The notes under the pieces were generated by a model. That model was not told the DNA's origin. It ran no database searches and saw only the letters and a program-made list of their open reading frames with translations. 64,000 bases of DNA from the NCBI RefSeq assembly GCF_004339465.1, contig NZ_SMFY01000002.1, positions 496,001 through 560,000 of the forward strand, given 5' to 3'. Positions 27,771-36,409 of this stretch are shown here, piece by piece (position 1 is the stretch's first letter; the number at the start of each line of letters is the position of its first letter). This DNA is from Ancylobacter aquaticus. GTDB taxonomy: Bacteria > Pseudomonadota > Alphaproteobacteria > Rhizobiales > Xanthobacteraceae. The translations under genes were made by a program, and so were the position numbers.

Positions 27771-29030
27771 ATGCCGAAGCGACTCGCTGTTGTCTCGCAC
27801 ATACCCCTCTATCCAACCACCGCCGGGAACCGGGCGCGGGTCCTCGCCTTGGTGAAGGCGCTGCAGGAACTCGGCCATGAGCCGATCTTCCTCCAGATTC
27901 CGAGCGGGCCCCACGACGCTCCCGAAAGTGCCGCCCGCCACGAGGAGCTTCTCGGCCAGGGCAATTACTACGACCTGCGCCACCTCTCGGCGTTCGCCCG
28001 CGGCGCCAATTGGCTCAAGGTCCTGCCGGTGCGGGCGGTCTCCTGGCTGTCGAAGAAACTGCGTATCGACACCCCTTGGCGCTACTGGCGCCCCCTGGAT
28101 TCGCATCTCTCCCCCGAAACCGTCCGCGCCGTGCACAGGATCATCGCGACGCGCAGCTGCGATATCTGCCTGGTGGAGTACGTCTTCCATTCGGGCGTGT
28201 TGGTGGGTCTCCCCGGCCACGTGCGCAAGCTGATCGACACGCATGACCTGTTCACCAATCGCCATGTCGGATACGCCGCGAACGGCCTCGGCGACTCCTA
28301 CTGGGTGTCGCTGCGCCCGGGCGCCGAGGCACGCGCGCTGATGCGTGCCGATGGCGTGCTCGCCATCCAGGAGGATGAGGCAGAGGCCTTCACCCGGATG
28401 CTGGAAGGGCACCCTCACCCCCCATCGGTTCGGGTGGTCAGCCACTTCCCACCCCGCGTGAAGCCCTCCCCGCCTCGCGGCGTTACCCATCGGGCGGCTT
28501 TCGTAGCCTCCTATAACAGCGCCAATATGCAGGCACTGTCGCTTTTTCTGGAGCGGGGCCTGCCCGAGGTCGTCCGGCGCGATCCCGAATTCCGCCTGCT
28601 GCTGGCCGGCGCCATCTGCAGCGAGGTGCCTGACCATCCCGGCATGGACAAGTTCGGCCGCTTCGCGTGCCTGGGCGATGTGTTCGCCCAGGCGCCCATC
28701 TCGCTCAATCCGGTGCTGAGCGGTTCCGGCATTTCGGTGAAAGCGCTGGAATCGCTGGCGGCCGGCGCTCCCGTAATCGCAACCGAGACCGGCGCCCGCG
28801 GGCTCGGCTCGCTGGCAGGCGACGCGCTTCGCATTCTGCCCGACGGCGACTGGGCCTCCTATGCCGCAGCGTTGTGCGAACTGACGCTGGACCCCGAACG
28901 CTGCGCCCGCGCCAGCGAACAGGCCCGCGCGGCGGCAAAGGACTGGAACCAGCGGCAACGCGCGGCGCTGGAGGAGTTGCTGGAGCAGAACGAGCGTGAT
29001 TTTTTTGATCCTAAGAACTTGCCTGGCTGA
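27771..29030 (+). CDS. Glycosyltransferase, GT4-like (GT-B fold)
   Basis: A 419-residue protein with the two-domain GT-B layout. The N-terminal acceptor half begins VVSHIPLYPTTAGNRARVLALVKALQELGHE, with the Gly/Asn-rich loop typical of family 4; the linker has LIDTHDLFTNRH. The C-terminal donor half contains NPVLSGSGISVKALESLAAGAPVIATETGARGL, where the nucleotide-sugar binding pattern is clear. No membrane segment is seen, so it should act at the inner face of the membrane. It is the first of three neighbouring polysaccharide genes. The sugar and acceptor are unknown. GC content is like the core genome, unlike its downstream neighbour. Confidence 0.8.
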   Translation: MPKRLAVVSHIPLYPTTAGNRARVLALVKALQELGHEPIFLQIPSGPHDAPESAARHEELLGQGNYYDLRHLSAFARGANWLKVLPVRAVSWLSKKLRIDTPWRYWRPLDSHLSPETVRAVHRIIATRSCDICLVEYVFHSGVLVGLPGHVRKLIDTHDLFTNRHVGYAANGLGDSYWVSLRPGAEARALMRADGVLAIQEDEAEAFTRMLEGHPHPPSVRVVSHFPPRVKPSPPRGVTHRAAFVASYNSANMQALSLFLERGLPEVVRRDPEFRLLLAGAICSEVPDHPGMDKFGRFACLGDVFAQAPISLNPVLSGSGISVKALESLAAGAPVIATETGARGLGSLAGDALRILPDGDWASYAAALCELTLDPERCARASEQARAAAKDWNQRQRAALEELLEQNERDFFDPKNLPG

Positions 29031-29105
29031 ACCAGTCTATTATCTTCATAATTTTACTTGAATCGCTGTAAATTTCCGATTTATTGAAAAGGCTAACGAA
29101 ACGCC

Positions 29106-30626
29106 ATGTCGTATATTAAACCAGCTTTGGTCTGCATTGCGACCAATGGATTCCAGCATCTCTGGATGAGTTGCATAGACAGTCACAAGCGCTACGCGGA
29201 TCGATATGGATTTGATTACAAATTAATAACGACAAATGAATATCCGGAACTGACACCTCACTGGTCGAAAGTGAGAGTGTGTATTAATTTTCTATCAGAA
29301 GGCCATGATGTCTTATTGATCGACTCTGACGCATACGTACGGGCAACGACGCCACGCTTTACAGATTTGCTAAGAACAGACAGCGAACATGATATATTTA
29401 TTGTCAACGGATGGTCAGGTCGGCCTAACTCAGGCGTTGTCGTCTTTAGAGGCGGAAAAAATTGCACAGCCCTTCGCTTCCTCGAAGAGTGCCTGTCTAA
29501 TCGAAACAAAGAAATTCCTGAAGAAGACAAAGTCACAGAGTATGGTGAAAATGGTCATTTCATACATTTTCTAAAACAGGATCAGTTCAGCACCAAGACT
29601 CGCATACTGGACGACCGATGGAATAAAATAAAACCACCTGCGCGCCCCGATGATTTCATCATCCATTACACCGGACCGATGCGCCCTCGCGGTGGAGCGA
29701 TGGATGGATGCGATCCGTTTTTTGGCCGCACCAACACGCATCATTCTACTTATTTTTCTGACAGGATTGGGCGCGAATATTATCGAATTCGTTGGGTTAT
29801 TGTTAAGGTCGCCAATCGAATCCCCATTCTTGCAAAATTCATCAATCTTATTGGAAGATTTCTGATCAGAAGAGCGGACATTTCTCTTGCGGGTACAGCA
29901 TACAGTGCGCCGGGGGCAATCTGGAAGTGCGAGTGCGCCCTCGCATTGCTGGAACACCCCACGACGTTGATTGTCCGTCAACTCCTCACGCCTGGCGATG
30001 TTGTCGTTGATGGCGGCGCACATATCGGGTACCTCACCCGCCAGTTTGCCCGCGCTGTGGGTAGCACCGGCCGTGTCATCGCGATCGAGGCCCACCCGGA
30101 GAACGCCGCCTGCCTTCGCTCGAATGTGCAGAGCCTGCCTGTCACGGTCGTTGAGAACGCCATAACGCAAGAAAATCAAGACGTCTATCTGCACACCGGA
30201 GGGGGGCACTCAAATCACTCGTTAGTTGAGCTGCCCCACATCCATACGACCAGCTTTGCGGTACAGGGACGGCGACTTGACGACATATTGTCATCGCTTG
30301 ATGTGACATCCGTGGATCTTCTCAAGCTCGACATAGAGGGATTTGAGATCGACGGCCTGCGAAGTCTGGGGCCATACCTTTCAGAGGGGCGCATCCGTTA
30401 TATGTTGATCGAGATAAGCCCGGACATCATGAAGCAGCGCGACATCGGCGTTGATGCGATATCCTCGTTTCTTTATGAACATGGATTTATATTGCGAGAA
30501 ATTAGAGATGATCATACTATCGGTCCGCGTGGATTCGTAAACACCCAAGCAACACAAAACTACATTGCCGCGAATGAAAGCGGATGGACTTACTTATTGA
30601 ATCGAATCAATATTTACAGAAAATAG
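29106..30626 (+). CDS. Glycosyltransferase-like domain fused to FkbM-family methyltransferase
   Basis: A 506-residue two-domain protein. Residues 1 to about 215 look like a nucleotide-diphospho-sugar (GT-A) transferase: ALVCIATNGFQHLW, a DSD metal motif in VLLIDSDAYVRAT, RPNSGVVVFRGG and a C-terminal IIHYTGP. Residues about 275-490 are an FkbM SAM-dependent methyltransferase: motif I VVVDGGAHIGYLTRQFA, the acidic IAIEAHPENAACLRSN, VDLLKLDIEGFEIDGL and YMLIEIS. Together they could add and O-methylate a sugar. The gene is strikingly AT-rich (many ATA, TTA and AAA codons) compared with its neighbours, as is the 75-base gap before it, suggesting recent transfer. Domain recognition is good for FkbM, moderate for the N terminus. 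Confidence 0.75.
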   Translation: MSYIKPALVCIATNGFQHLWMSCIDSHKRYADRYGFDYKLITTNEYPELTPHWSKVRVCINFLSEGHDVLLIDSDAYVRATTPRFTDLLRTDSEHDIFIVNGWSGRPNSGVVVFRGGKNCTALRFLEECLSNRNKEIPEEDKVTEYGENGHFIHFLKQDQFSTKTRILDDRWNKIKPPARPDDFIIHYTGPMRPRGGAMDGCDPFFGRTNTHHSTYFSDRIGREYYRIRWVIVKVANRIPILAKFINLIGRFLIRRADISLAGTAYSAPGAIWKCECALALLEHPTTLIVRQLLTPGDVVVDGGAHIGYLTRQFARAVGSTGRVIAIEAHPENAACLRSNVQSLPVTVVENAITQENQDVYLHTGGGHSNHSLVELPHIHTTSFAVQGRRLDDILSSLDVTSVDLLKLDIEGFEIDGLRSLGPYLSEGRIRYMLIEISPDIMKQRDIGVDAISSFLYEHGFILREIRDDHTIGPRGFVNTQATQNYIAANESGWTYLLNRINIYRK

Positions 30627-30680
30627 TATATTCGCAATAGGATTATTGCCCGCTCATTCAACGAAAACGGCCTGATTCTC

Positions 30681-31628
30681 ATGGAGATATTTTACTGGAA
30701 ATCTCCGGATGGTAATGTCGGAGACGATCTGAACCCGTGGTTGTGGCCAAGGGTGTTTGAACGTGAATTTCTTGATCGCGCCGCGGGCAGGCGCTTTTTC
30801 GGGATTGGCTCGGTGCTGGACGAGCGTGTTTTCTGCCAGCCACACCCAAACGGCGCGACGGTCTTCGGTGCTGGCATGAGGGGCCCAATGGGGCCTCTGC
30901 CTCGTCGCCCCGATGTTGATATCCGCTTCGTGCGGGGCCCGCTGAGTTCAGCGGCGCTGTCAGCGATGGGGTGGGGAGAGATAGAGTATATCAGCGATCC
31001 GGCGGTTCTGACGCCGCTTTACACCGCCGTCTCGCCAATCACTTCCGCGCGCAAGATTTCCCCCGAAACAGCAGAACAGCCGCCGTCGACCCAACGACCG
31101 TTATCGCTTTTCATCCCCTATTTCGATACGCCGGCGAAAGTGGTTGACCGGGTATGCCGGGACACCGGCCTTCATCCCCTGCCAATCACCTCCGACGTGG
31201 ATCAGTTCATCGCCACGCTGAGAACGGCAGAAAAAGTCGTCACCGAAGCGATGCATGGCGCAATCCTCGCCGACGCCTTCCGCATCCCTTGGGCGCCGTG
31301 TCGCATCAGCAGCGGGCTCACAGAGGGGCGAACCAGCCAATTCAAATGGGATGACTGGCGCAGGAGCCTCGGTCTCGAACCTACGTCCATTGTTGGCACA
31401 CTGCCGGAAGGAGTGATTGAACGCGTGCCGCATCGGTATCTTCGCCGCCTGCGGACTCTTGCGACCATGCGCGCGTCTGCAACGGTAGCGCGGGTGCTGC
31501 GGCAGGATCGGTGGCATTTGAGCCGCGACAGCGCGCTAAAGACGGCGCAGGATCGTATTTTGGAACACGCGCATCGATTGGCGCGGACCGGCGACGCCCC
31601 CTACCCCGCCACGGCGCGCCGGCCGTAG
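30681..31628 (+). CDS. Polysaccharide pyruvyl transferase family protein (ExoV-like)
   Basis: A 315-residue protein of the pyruvyltransferase superfamily, which adds pyruvate ketals to exopolysaccharide sugars using phosphoenolpyruvate. It begins IFYWKSPDGNVGDDLNPWLWP, the characteristic N(V)GD start of ExoV-like members; it continues with FFGIGSVLD, VFGAGMRGP, DIRFVRGPLS and the C-terminal half segment VVTEAMHGAILADAFRIPW. The C terminus is Arg-rich. Its 3' end overlaps the convergent COQ10-type gene by 28 bases. With the two preceding genes it makes a small surface-polysaccharide decoration set. The target polymer is unknown. Confidence 0.8.
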   Translation: MEIFYWKSPDGNVGDDLNPWLWPRVFEREFLDRAAGRRFFGIGSVLDERVFCQPHPNGATVFGAGMRGPMGPLPRRPDVDIRFVRGPLSSAALSAMGWGEIEYISDPAVLTPLYTAVSPITSARKISPETAEQPPSTQRPLSLFIPYFDTPAKVVDRVCRDTGLHPLPITSDVDQFIATLRTAEKVVTEAMHGAILADAFRIPWAPCRISSGLTEGRTSQFKWDDWRRSLGLEPTSIVGTLPEGVIERVPHRYLRRLRTLATMRASATVARVLRQDRWHLSRDSALKTAQDRILEHAHRLARTGDAPYPATARRP

Positions 31629-32068
31629 ACCTCGTCGGCGCGTTCCTCGAAGGCCTGGGCGAAGCGGCGGAAGGCGGCGTCGAACATCGCGCCCATCAGC
31701 AGACCGAGCGTGCGCGAGCGGAATTCGTAGGAAATGAAGAACTCCACGTCGCAGCCGCCGTCATCCAGCTGCCGGAAGGTCCAGCGGTTCTCAAGCCGGC
31801 TGAACGGCCCGTCCAGATATTCCACCACGATGGACAGGCGCGGCCGATCGAGCGTCACCCGGCTGGCGAAGCTCTCGCGGAACATCTTGTAGGCGACGCT
31901 CATGTCGGCGACGAGGATGTCGACCCCCTCCCCGCTCGCCACCCGGCGCCGCACATGCAAGCTCTCGCACAGCGGCACGAATTCGGGGTAGCTCTCCACA
32001 TCCGCCACCAGCGCGAACATGTCGGTGGCAGAGTGGCGCACGCGCCGCTTGTTGGTGAAGGACGGCAT
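31601..32068 (-). CDS. COQ10/RatA-type START-like ubiquinone-binding protein
   Basis: A 155-residue protein of the polyketide cyclase/START-like superfamily, the bacterial relatives of mitochondrial Coq10, which bind coenzyme Q for respiration and biosynthesis; some are annotated as RatA. Conserved segments: RRVRHSATDMFALVADVESYPEFVPLCE, MSVAYKMFRESFASRVTLD, the FSRLENRWTF region and the helix FDAAFRRFAQAFEERADEVYG. It lies two bases after the lipA stop codon and so ends the lipA operon, as is common in alphaproteobacteria. The stop is within the 3' end of the convergent pyruvyltransferase gene. Confidence 0.9.
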   Translation of the reverse strand: MPSFTNKRRVRHSATDMFALVADVESYPEFVPLCESLHVRRRVASGEGVDILVADMSVAYKMFRESFASRVTLDRPRLSIVVEYLDGPFSRLENRWTFRQLDDGGCDVEFFISYEFRSRTLGLLMGAMFDAAFRRFAQAFEERADEVYGRRAVAG

Positions 32069-32070
32069 CG

Positions 32071-33051
32071 TCAGGCGAGAACCGGCGCCGCCACGGCCGG
32101 CCGGCTCGCCCGCGCCGCGCGCAGCCGGGCGAAATCCTCGCCGGCGTGGTGGGAGGAGCGGGTCAGAGGGCTCGACGACACCATGAGGAAGCCCTTGGCA
32201 TAGGCCACCGTCTCATAGGACTTGAAGTCCTCCGGCGTCACGAAGGACATCACCGGGTGGTGCTTGCGCGTGGGCTGAAGATACTGGCCGATGGTCATGA
32301 AGTCGATGTCGGCCGAGCGCAGATCGTCCATCAGCTGCAGCACCTCGTGCCGCACCTCGCCCAGCCCCACCATGATGCCGGATTTGGTGAAGATGGTCGG
32401 GTCCTGCTCCTTCACCCGCTGCAGCAGCCGCAGCGAATGGAAGTAGCGCGCGCCCGGCCGAACCTTGAGATAGAGAGAGGGCACGCATTCCAGATTGTGG
32501 TTGAACACGTCCGGCCGCGCCGCCACCACCACTTCCAGCGCCCCGTCCTTGCGCAGGAAATCCGGGGTGAGTATCTCGATCGTGGTTTTCGGGCTGGTGG
32601 CGCGGATGGCACGGATAGTGCGGGCGAAGTGTTCGGCGCCGCCATCGTCGAGGTCGTCGCGGTCCACCGAGGTGACGACGACATGCTCAAGCCCCAGCTT
32701 GGCAACCGCGTCCGCCACCTTCTGCGGCTCGTCGGCGTCCAGCGGGCCGGGCATGCCGGTGCGGACATTGCAGAAGGCACAGGCGCGGGTGCAGGTGTCG
32801 CCCATGATCATGAAGGTGGCGTGTTTCTTCTGCCAGCACTCGCCGATATTGGGGCAGCTCGCTTCCTCGCACACGGTGACGAGGCCGTTGGCGCGGACGA
32901 TATCAGCCGTCTCCTGCCAGCCAGGCGTGCCGGGCGCGCGCACGCGAATCCAGTCCGGCTTCTTGAGCACAGGCGTTTCCGCCCGCTTCGCCTTTTCAGG
33001 ATGGCGAGGCTTCTCCAAGGCGCGGTTGAGAGTGTTTAGAACGACGACCAT
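32071..33051 (-). CDS. lipA: Lipoyl synthase
   Basis: Radical-SAM enzyme inserting two sulfurs into octanoyl chains to make lipoyl cofactor for pyruvate and 2-oxoglutarate dehydrogenases. The 326-residue protein has the auxiliary cluster cysteines in [12 protein letters not shown] and the radical SAM motif [10 protein letters not shown], then [14 protein letters not shown], the FNHNLECV segment and the terminal [15 protein letters not shown]. The ATG at 33051 is chosen as first Met of the conserved region. Presence just downstream of pdh genes on the same strand links cofactor supply to the complex. Confidence 0.95.
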   Translation of the reverse strand: MVVVLNTLNRALEKPRHPEKAKRAETPVLKKPDWIRVRAPGTPGWQETADIVRANGLVTVCEEASCPNIGECWQKKHATFMIMGDTCTRACAFCNVRTGMPGPLDADEPQKVADAVAKLGLEHVVVTSVDRDDLDDGGAEHFARTIRAIRATSPKTTIEILTPDFLRKDGALEVVVAARPDVFNHNLECVPSLYLKVRPGARYFHSLRLLQRVKEQDPTIFTKSGIMVGLGEVRHEVLQLMDDLRSADIDFMTIGQYLQPTRKHHPVMSFVTPEDFKSYETVAYAKGFLMVSSSPLTRSSHHAGEDFARLRAARASRPAVAAPVLA

Positions 33052-33188
33052 TGGTGTTCCGCTGGCTGCAGTCGAGACACGCGGCACACGCCGCCTGCCC
33101 CACAGTTAAGCCTCGCGCCCCGCGGGCGAAAGGGGGCGGCGCAGGCACCCGCCTTGTGTCTCGCGCATGGCGGCGAGGAAGCGGACGC

Positions 33189-33467
33189 TTATCGTCCGCG
33201 AATCCGCCGCCACAGGAACAGCACGATGATGGCGCCGACCGTGGCGGCAATCAGGGTGCGGAAGAAGCCGAACACCGGGATCGCCGCCATCTCGGCGAGA
33301 TATTTTCCGAGGAAAGCGCCGATCAGGCCGAACAGCAGGTTGGCGAACAGCCCGTGGTCGCTGTCCGTCACCTTCTCGGCGATGTAGCCGGCGAGAAGGC
33401 CGATGATGATCATGGTGAACCAGCCGACTTCCGGCTGGTTCAGCGCTGCATAGGTATCCGCTTCCAT
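33189..33467 (-). CDS. GlsB/YeaQ/YmgE family small membrane protein
   Basis: A 92-residue inner-membrane protein of the transglycosylase-associated / GlsB-YeaQ family. Three hydrophobic stretches are visible (about 15-33, 42-58 and 65-85) with the Gly-rich family pattern GLLAGYIAEKVT and LLFGLIGAFLGKYL, and a basic end WRRIRGR. Members are linked to general stress but the biochemical role is unknown. It lies between lpd and lipA on the same strand with gaps of 33 and about 137 bases, so it may be cotranscribed. Confidence 0.85.
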   Translation of the reverse strand: MEADTYAALNQPEVGWFTMIIIGLLAGYIAEKVTDSDHGLFANLLFGLIGAFLGKYLAEMAAIPVFGFFRTLIAATVGAIIVLFLWRRIRGR

Positions 33468-33500
33468 CGAAGGCTCTCCGCCCGCGGGCCCGAGGCCCGG

Positions 33501-34919
33501 CTAGATATGGATGGCGCGCCCATAGGCGCTGAGCACGCTCTCGTGCATCGTTTCAGAAACCGTGGGATGCGGGAAGACGGCGTTGATGAGCTCTTCCTCG
33601 GTGGTCTCCAGATTCATCGCCAGCACGAAGCCCTGGATCATCTCGGTGACTTCCGCGCCGACCAGATGCGCGCCGAGCAGGCGCCCCGTCTTGGCGTCGA
33701 AGATGGTCTTGACCAGCCCTTCGGGCTCGCCCAGCGCCACCGCCTTGCCGTTGCCGATGAAGGGGAAGCGGCCGACCTTGAGCTCGTAGCCGGCTTCCTT
33801 CGCCTTCGCCTCGGTCAGGCCCACAGAGGCGATCTGCGGCATGCAGTACGTGCAGCCGGGGATCATCAGCTTGTCCATCGCGTGGGCGTGCTTGCCGGCG
33901 ATGGCCTCGGCGGCGATCACGCCCTCATGCTCGGCCTTGTGCGCCAGCATCGGCGGGCCGGCGACATCGCCGATCGCCCAGACGCCCGGCACATTGGTAC
34001 GGCACAGGCCGTCGACCACCACGCAGCCGCGATCGGTCTTCACGCCGAGCGCCTCGAGGCCGAGATTCTCAATATTGCCGACCACGCCGACGGCGGAAAT
34101 CAGCCGGTCGGCGGTCAGCGTCTGCACCTTGCCGTCCGCCGTCTCGACCGTGGCGGTGACGCTGTCAGCGCCCTTCACCACCTTCGACACCTTCGCGCCG
34201 GTGAGGATCTTGATGCCCTGCTTCTCGAAGCGCTTGCGGGCATGCTCGGCGATCTCGGCATCCTCGACGGGCAGGATCTGCGGCAGCAGCTCGACAATGG
34301 TGACGTCCGAGTCCATCGCCTTGTAGAAGGAGGCGAATTCGACGCCGATGGCGCCCGAGCCCATGATCAGCAGCGATTTGGGCACGCTGGCCGGGGCCAG
34401 CGCCCCGAAATAGGTCCAGATCAGCTTCTTGTCGGGCTCGATGCCTGGCAGCGCGCGCGGGCGGGCGCCGGTGGCGATGACGATGTTCTTGGCGGTGTAC
34501 TCGCCCGCCGCAAGCGCACCCTTGGGCGCCGGCTCGGCGGACGCGGCCACCGTCACCTTGCCGGGAGCGGTGAGGGTCGCCTGCCCCCAGATCACGTCCA
34601 CCTTGTTCTTCTTCAGCAGGAAGCCGACGCCGTTGCTCATCTGCGCCGCGATGCCACGCGAGCGCTTGACCACACCAGCGATATCGACGCCGGTCTTCTC
34701 GGCGATCAGCCCGTAATCCTTGGCGTGCTCGATATAGTGGAAAATCTCGGCCGAGCGCAGCAAGGCCTTGGCCGGGATGCAGCCCCAGTTCGGGCAAATG
34801 CCGCCGATATGGGTGCGCTCGACGACGCCGACCTTGAGGCCGAGCTGGGCGGCGCGGATGGCGCCGACATAGCCGCCCGGGCCGGAGCCGATGAAGAGAA
34901 CGTCGTAATTGTTCGCCAT
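33501..34919 (-). CDS. lpdA: Dihydrolipoyl dehydrogenase (E3)
   Basis: FAD disulfide oxidoreductase that reoxidises dihydrolipoamide with NAD+ in 2-oxo acid dehydrogenase complexes. The 472-residue protein begins MANNYDVLFIGSGPGGYVGA (FAD Rossmann), has the redox pair in GGICPNWGCIPAKALL, an NAD-binding GSGAIGVEFA, the FAD-binding second motif VWAIGDVAG and the C-terminal HPTVSETMHE with the active-site His/Glu. There is no fused lipoyl domain. The redox loop Pro-Asn-Trp-Gly differs from the common Leu-Asn-Val-Gly but is seen in pdh-linked alphaproteobacterial Lpd. It is separated from pdhC by a palindromic repeat. Confidence 0.94.
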   Translation of the reverse strand: MANNYDVLFIGSGPGGYVGAIRAAQLGLKVGVVERTHIGGICPNWGCIPAKALLRSAEIFHYIEHAKDYGLIAEKTGVDIAGVVKRSRGIAAQMSNGVGFLLKKNKVDVIWGQATLTAPGKVTVAASAEPAPKGALAAGEYTAKNIVIATGARPRALPGIEPDKKLIWTYFGALAPASVPKSLLIMGSGAIGVEFASFYKAMDSDVTIVELLPQILPVEDAEIAEHARKRFEKQGIKILTGAKVSKVVKGADSVTATVETADGKVQTLTADRLISAVGVVGNIENLGLEALGVKTDRGCVVVDGLCRTNVPGVWAIGDVAGPPMLAHKAEHEGVIAAEAIAGKHAHAMDKLMIPGCTYCMPQIASVGLTEAKAKEAGYELKVGRFPFIGNGKAVALGEPEGLVKTIFDAKTGRLLGAHLVGAEVTEMIQGFVLAMNLETTEEELINAVFPHPTVSETMHESVLSAYGRAIHI

Positions 34920-34930
34920 GTGGGTTCTTC

Positions 34931-35013
34931 CGTCATGCCCTGGCTCGACCCGGGCAGTGCCCCGCGCGCCTTGCGAAAGACGTGGATGGCCGGGGCGAGC
35001 CCGGCCATGACGA
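34931..35013. repeat. Bipartite REP-like palindromic intergenic repeat
   Basis: Between pdhC and lpd lie two related palindromic halves. The right half has a perfect 9-bp stem ATGGCCGGG/CCCGGCCAT (34986-34994 and 35000-35008); the left half has TGCCC...GGGCA with one internal mismatch (34936-34956). The outer ends are inverted CGTCATG/CATGACG. This GTCATGGCCGGG...CCGGCCATCCACG form is familiar as a dispersed repeat in Hyphomicrobiales genomes. In the pdh transcript it would fold into two hairpins and could protect upstream mRNA. Confidence 0.7.
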
Positions 35014-35017
35014 CTGA

Positions 35018-36394
35018 TCAGACCAGCATCGACATCGGCTTTTCGATGATCTGCTTGAAGGCGCCGATGAGCTGCGCGCCCATGGCGCCGTCCATCACGC
35101 GGTGGTCGCAGGAGATGGTGACGGTCATCACCGTGGCAACGGCTAGCTCGCCCTTTTTCACCACGGCCCGCTGCTCGCTGGCGCCGACCGCGAGGATGGT
35201 GGCGTGCGGCGGGTTGATGATGGCGGTGAAGTCCTTGATCCCGAACATGCCGAGATTGGAAATCGCCGAGGAGCCGCCCTGATACTCGCCCGGCGCCAGC
35301 TTCTTGTTGCGGGCGCGGGTGGCGAGTTCGCGGGTCTCGTTGGAGATGGCCGACAAGGTCTTGGTCTCGGCCTTGCGGATGATCGGGGTGAGCAGGCCCT
35401 TGCCACCGTCGATCGCCACCGCGACGCCGATGTCGGAATGCTTCAGCTTGAGGTAGCGGTCGCCACCCCACACCTGGTTGGCATCGGGCACCTGCTGGAA
35501 GGCGAGCGCATAGGCCTTGATGACGAAGTCGTTGACCGAAAGCTTGTAGGCGGCCTTGCCGTCCTTCTCCGGAGCCGATTTGTTCAGCTCCTCGCGCAGC
35601 TTGAGCAGCGCGTCGACGTCGCAATCCACCGTGAGATAGAAGGTCGGCACCGTCTGGCGGGCCTCGGCCATGCGCTGGGCGATGACGCGGCGCATGCCGT
35701 CCAGCGGAATCTCCTCATAGGTGCCCGGCTCGTAATAGGCCTTCACCTGTTCCAGCAGTGCGCTGTTCGACACCGGCGCAGGTGCGGCCGGGGCCGCGGC
35801 GGGCGCTGCGCTGGCCGACGGGGCGACCTTGGCTGCGCCACCCGCGGGAGCGGATTCGACATCGGCGGCGACGATACGGCCACGAGGACCGGAGCCCTTC
35901 ACGCCCGACAGTTCGACGCCCTTTTCCTTGGCCAGACGGCGCGCCAGCGGCGAGGCAAAAATCCGATCGGCGGACGCGGCGGCAGGGGCCGGGGCCGGCG
36001 CGGCAGCTTGTGCCTCGGCCTTCGGAGCATCAGCCTTGGGCGCCTCGGCTTTCGGCGCGTCCTTGGGGGCCTCAGCCTTGGGAGCCTCCTTCGGCGCTTC
36101 CGCCTTGGCCGGCGCAGAGCCGGAGCCGGCAGCGATGGCCTTCACATCCTCGCCCTCGGTGGCGAGCACCGCGATGAGCTGGTTCACCGGCACATCGGCG
36201 GTGCCTTCCGGCACCAGTATCTTCGCCAGAACGCCCTCGTCGATGGCCTCGACTTCCATCGTGGCCTTGTCGGTCTCGATTTCGGCAATGACGTCGCCGG
36301 GGGCGACCTTGTCGCCCTCCTTCTTCAGCCATTTGGCCAGATTGCCCTTCTCCATGGTGGGAGACAGGGCCGGCATCAGGATCTCGATGGACAT
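35018..36394 (-). CDS. pdhC: Pyruvate dehydrogenase E2, dihydrolipoyllysine acetyltransferase
   Basis: Core of the pyruvate dehydrogenase complex; transfers acetyl from lipoyl-Lys to CoA. Domains in 458 residues: a lipoyl domain (1 to about 78) with the acceptor Lys in ETDKATMEV; an Ala/Pro/Lys/Glu-rich linker with tandem APKAEAPK-type repeats (about 95-145); a peripheral subunit-binding domain [17 protein letters not shown]...GPRGRI (about 150-185); and the catalytic domain ending in the active-site [10 protein letters not shown]. The lipoyl domain is nearly identical to that of the neighbouring E1 beta. pdhB lies 15 bases upstream. Confidence 0.96.
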   Translation of the reverse strand: MSIEILMPALSPTMEKGNLAKWLKKEGDKVAPGDVIAEIETDKATMEVEAIDEGVLAKILVPEGTADVPVNQLIAVLATEGEDVKAIAAGSGSAPAKAEAPKEAPKAEAPKDAPKAEAPKADAPKAEAQAAAPAPAPAAASADRIFASPLARRLAKEKGVELSGVKGSGPRGRIVAADVESAPAGGAAKVAPSASAAPAAAPAAPAPVSNSALLEQVKAYYEPGTYEEIPLDGMRRVIAQRMAEARQTVPTFYLTVDCDVDALLKLREELNKSAPEKDGKAAYKLSVNDFVIKAYALAFQQVPDANQVWGGDRYLKLKHSDIGVAVAIDGGKGLLTPIIRKAETKTLSAISNETRELATRARNKKLAPGEYQGGSSAISNLGMFGIKDFTAIINPPHATILAVGASEQRAVVKKGELAVATVMTVTISCDHRVMDGAMGAQLIGAFKQIIEKPMSMLV

Positions 36395-36409
36395 GGCGCT
36401 TCTCCGACC

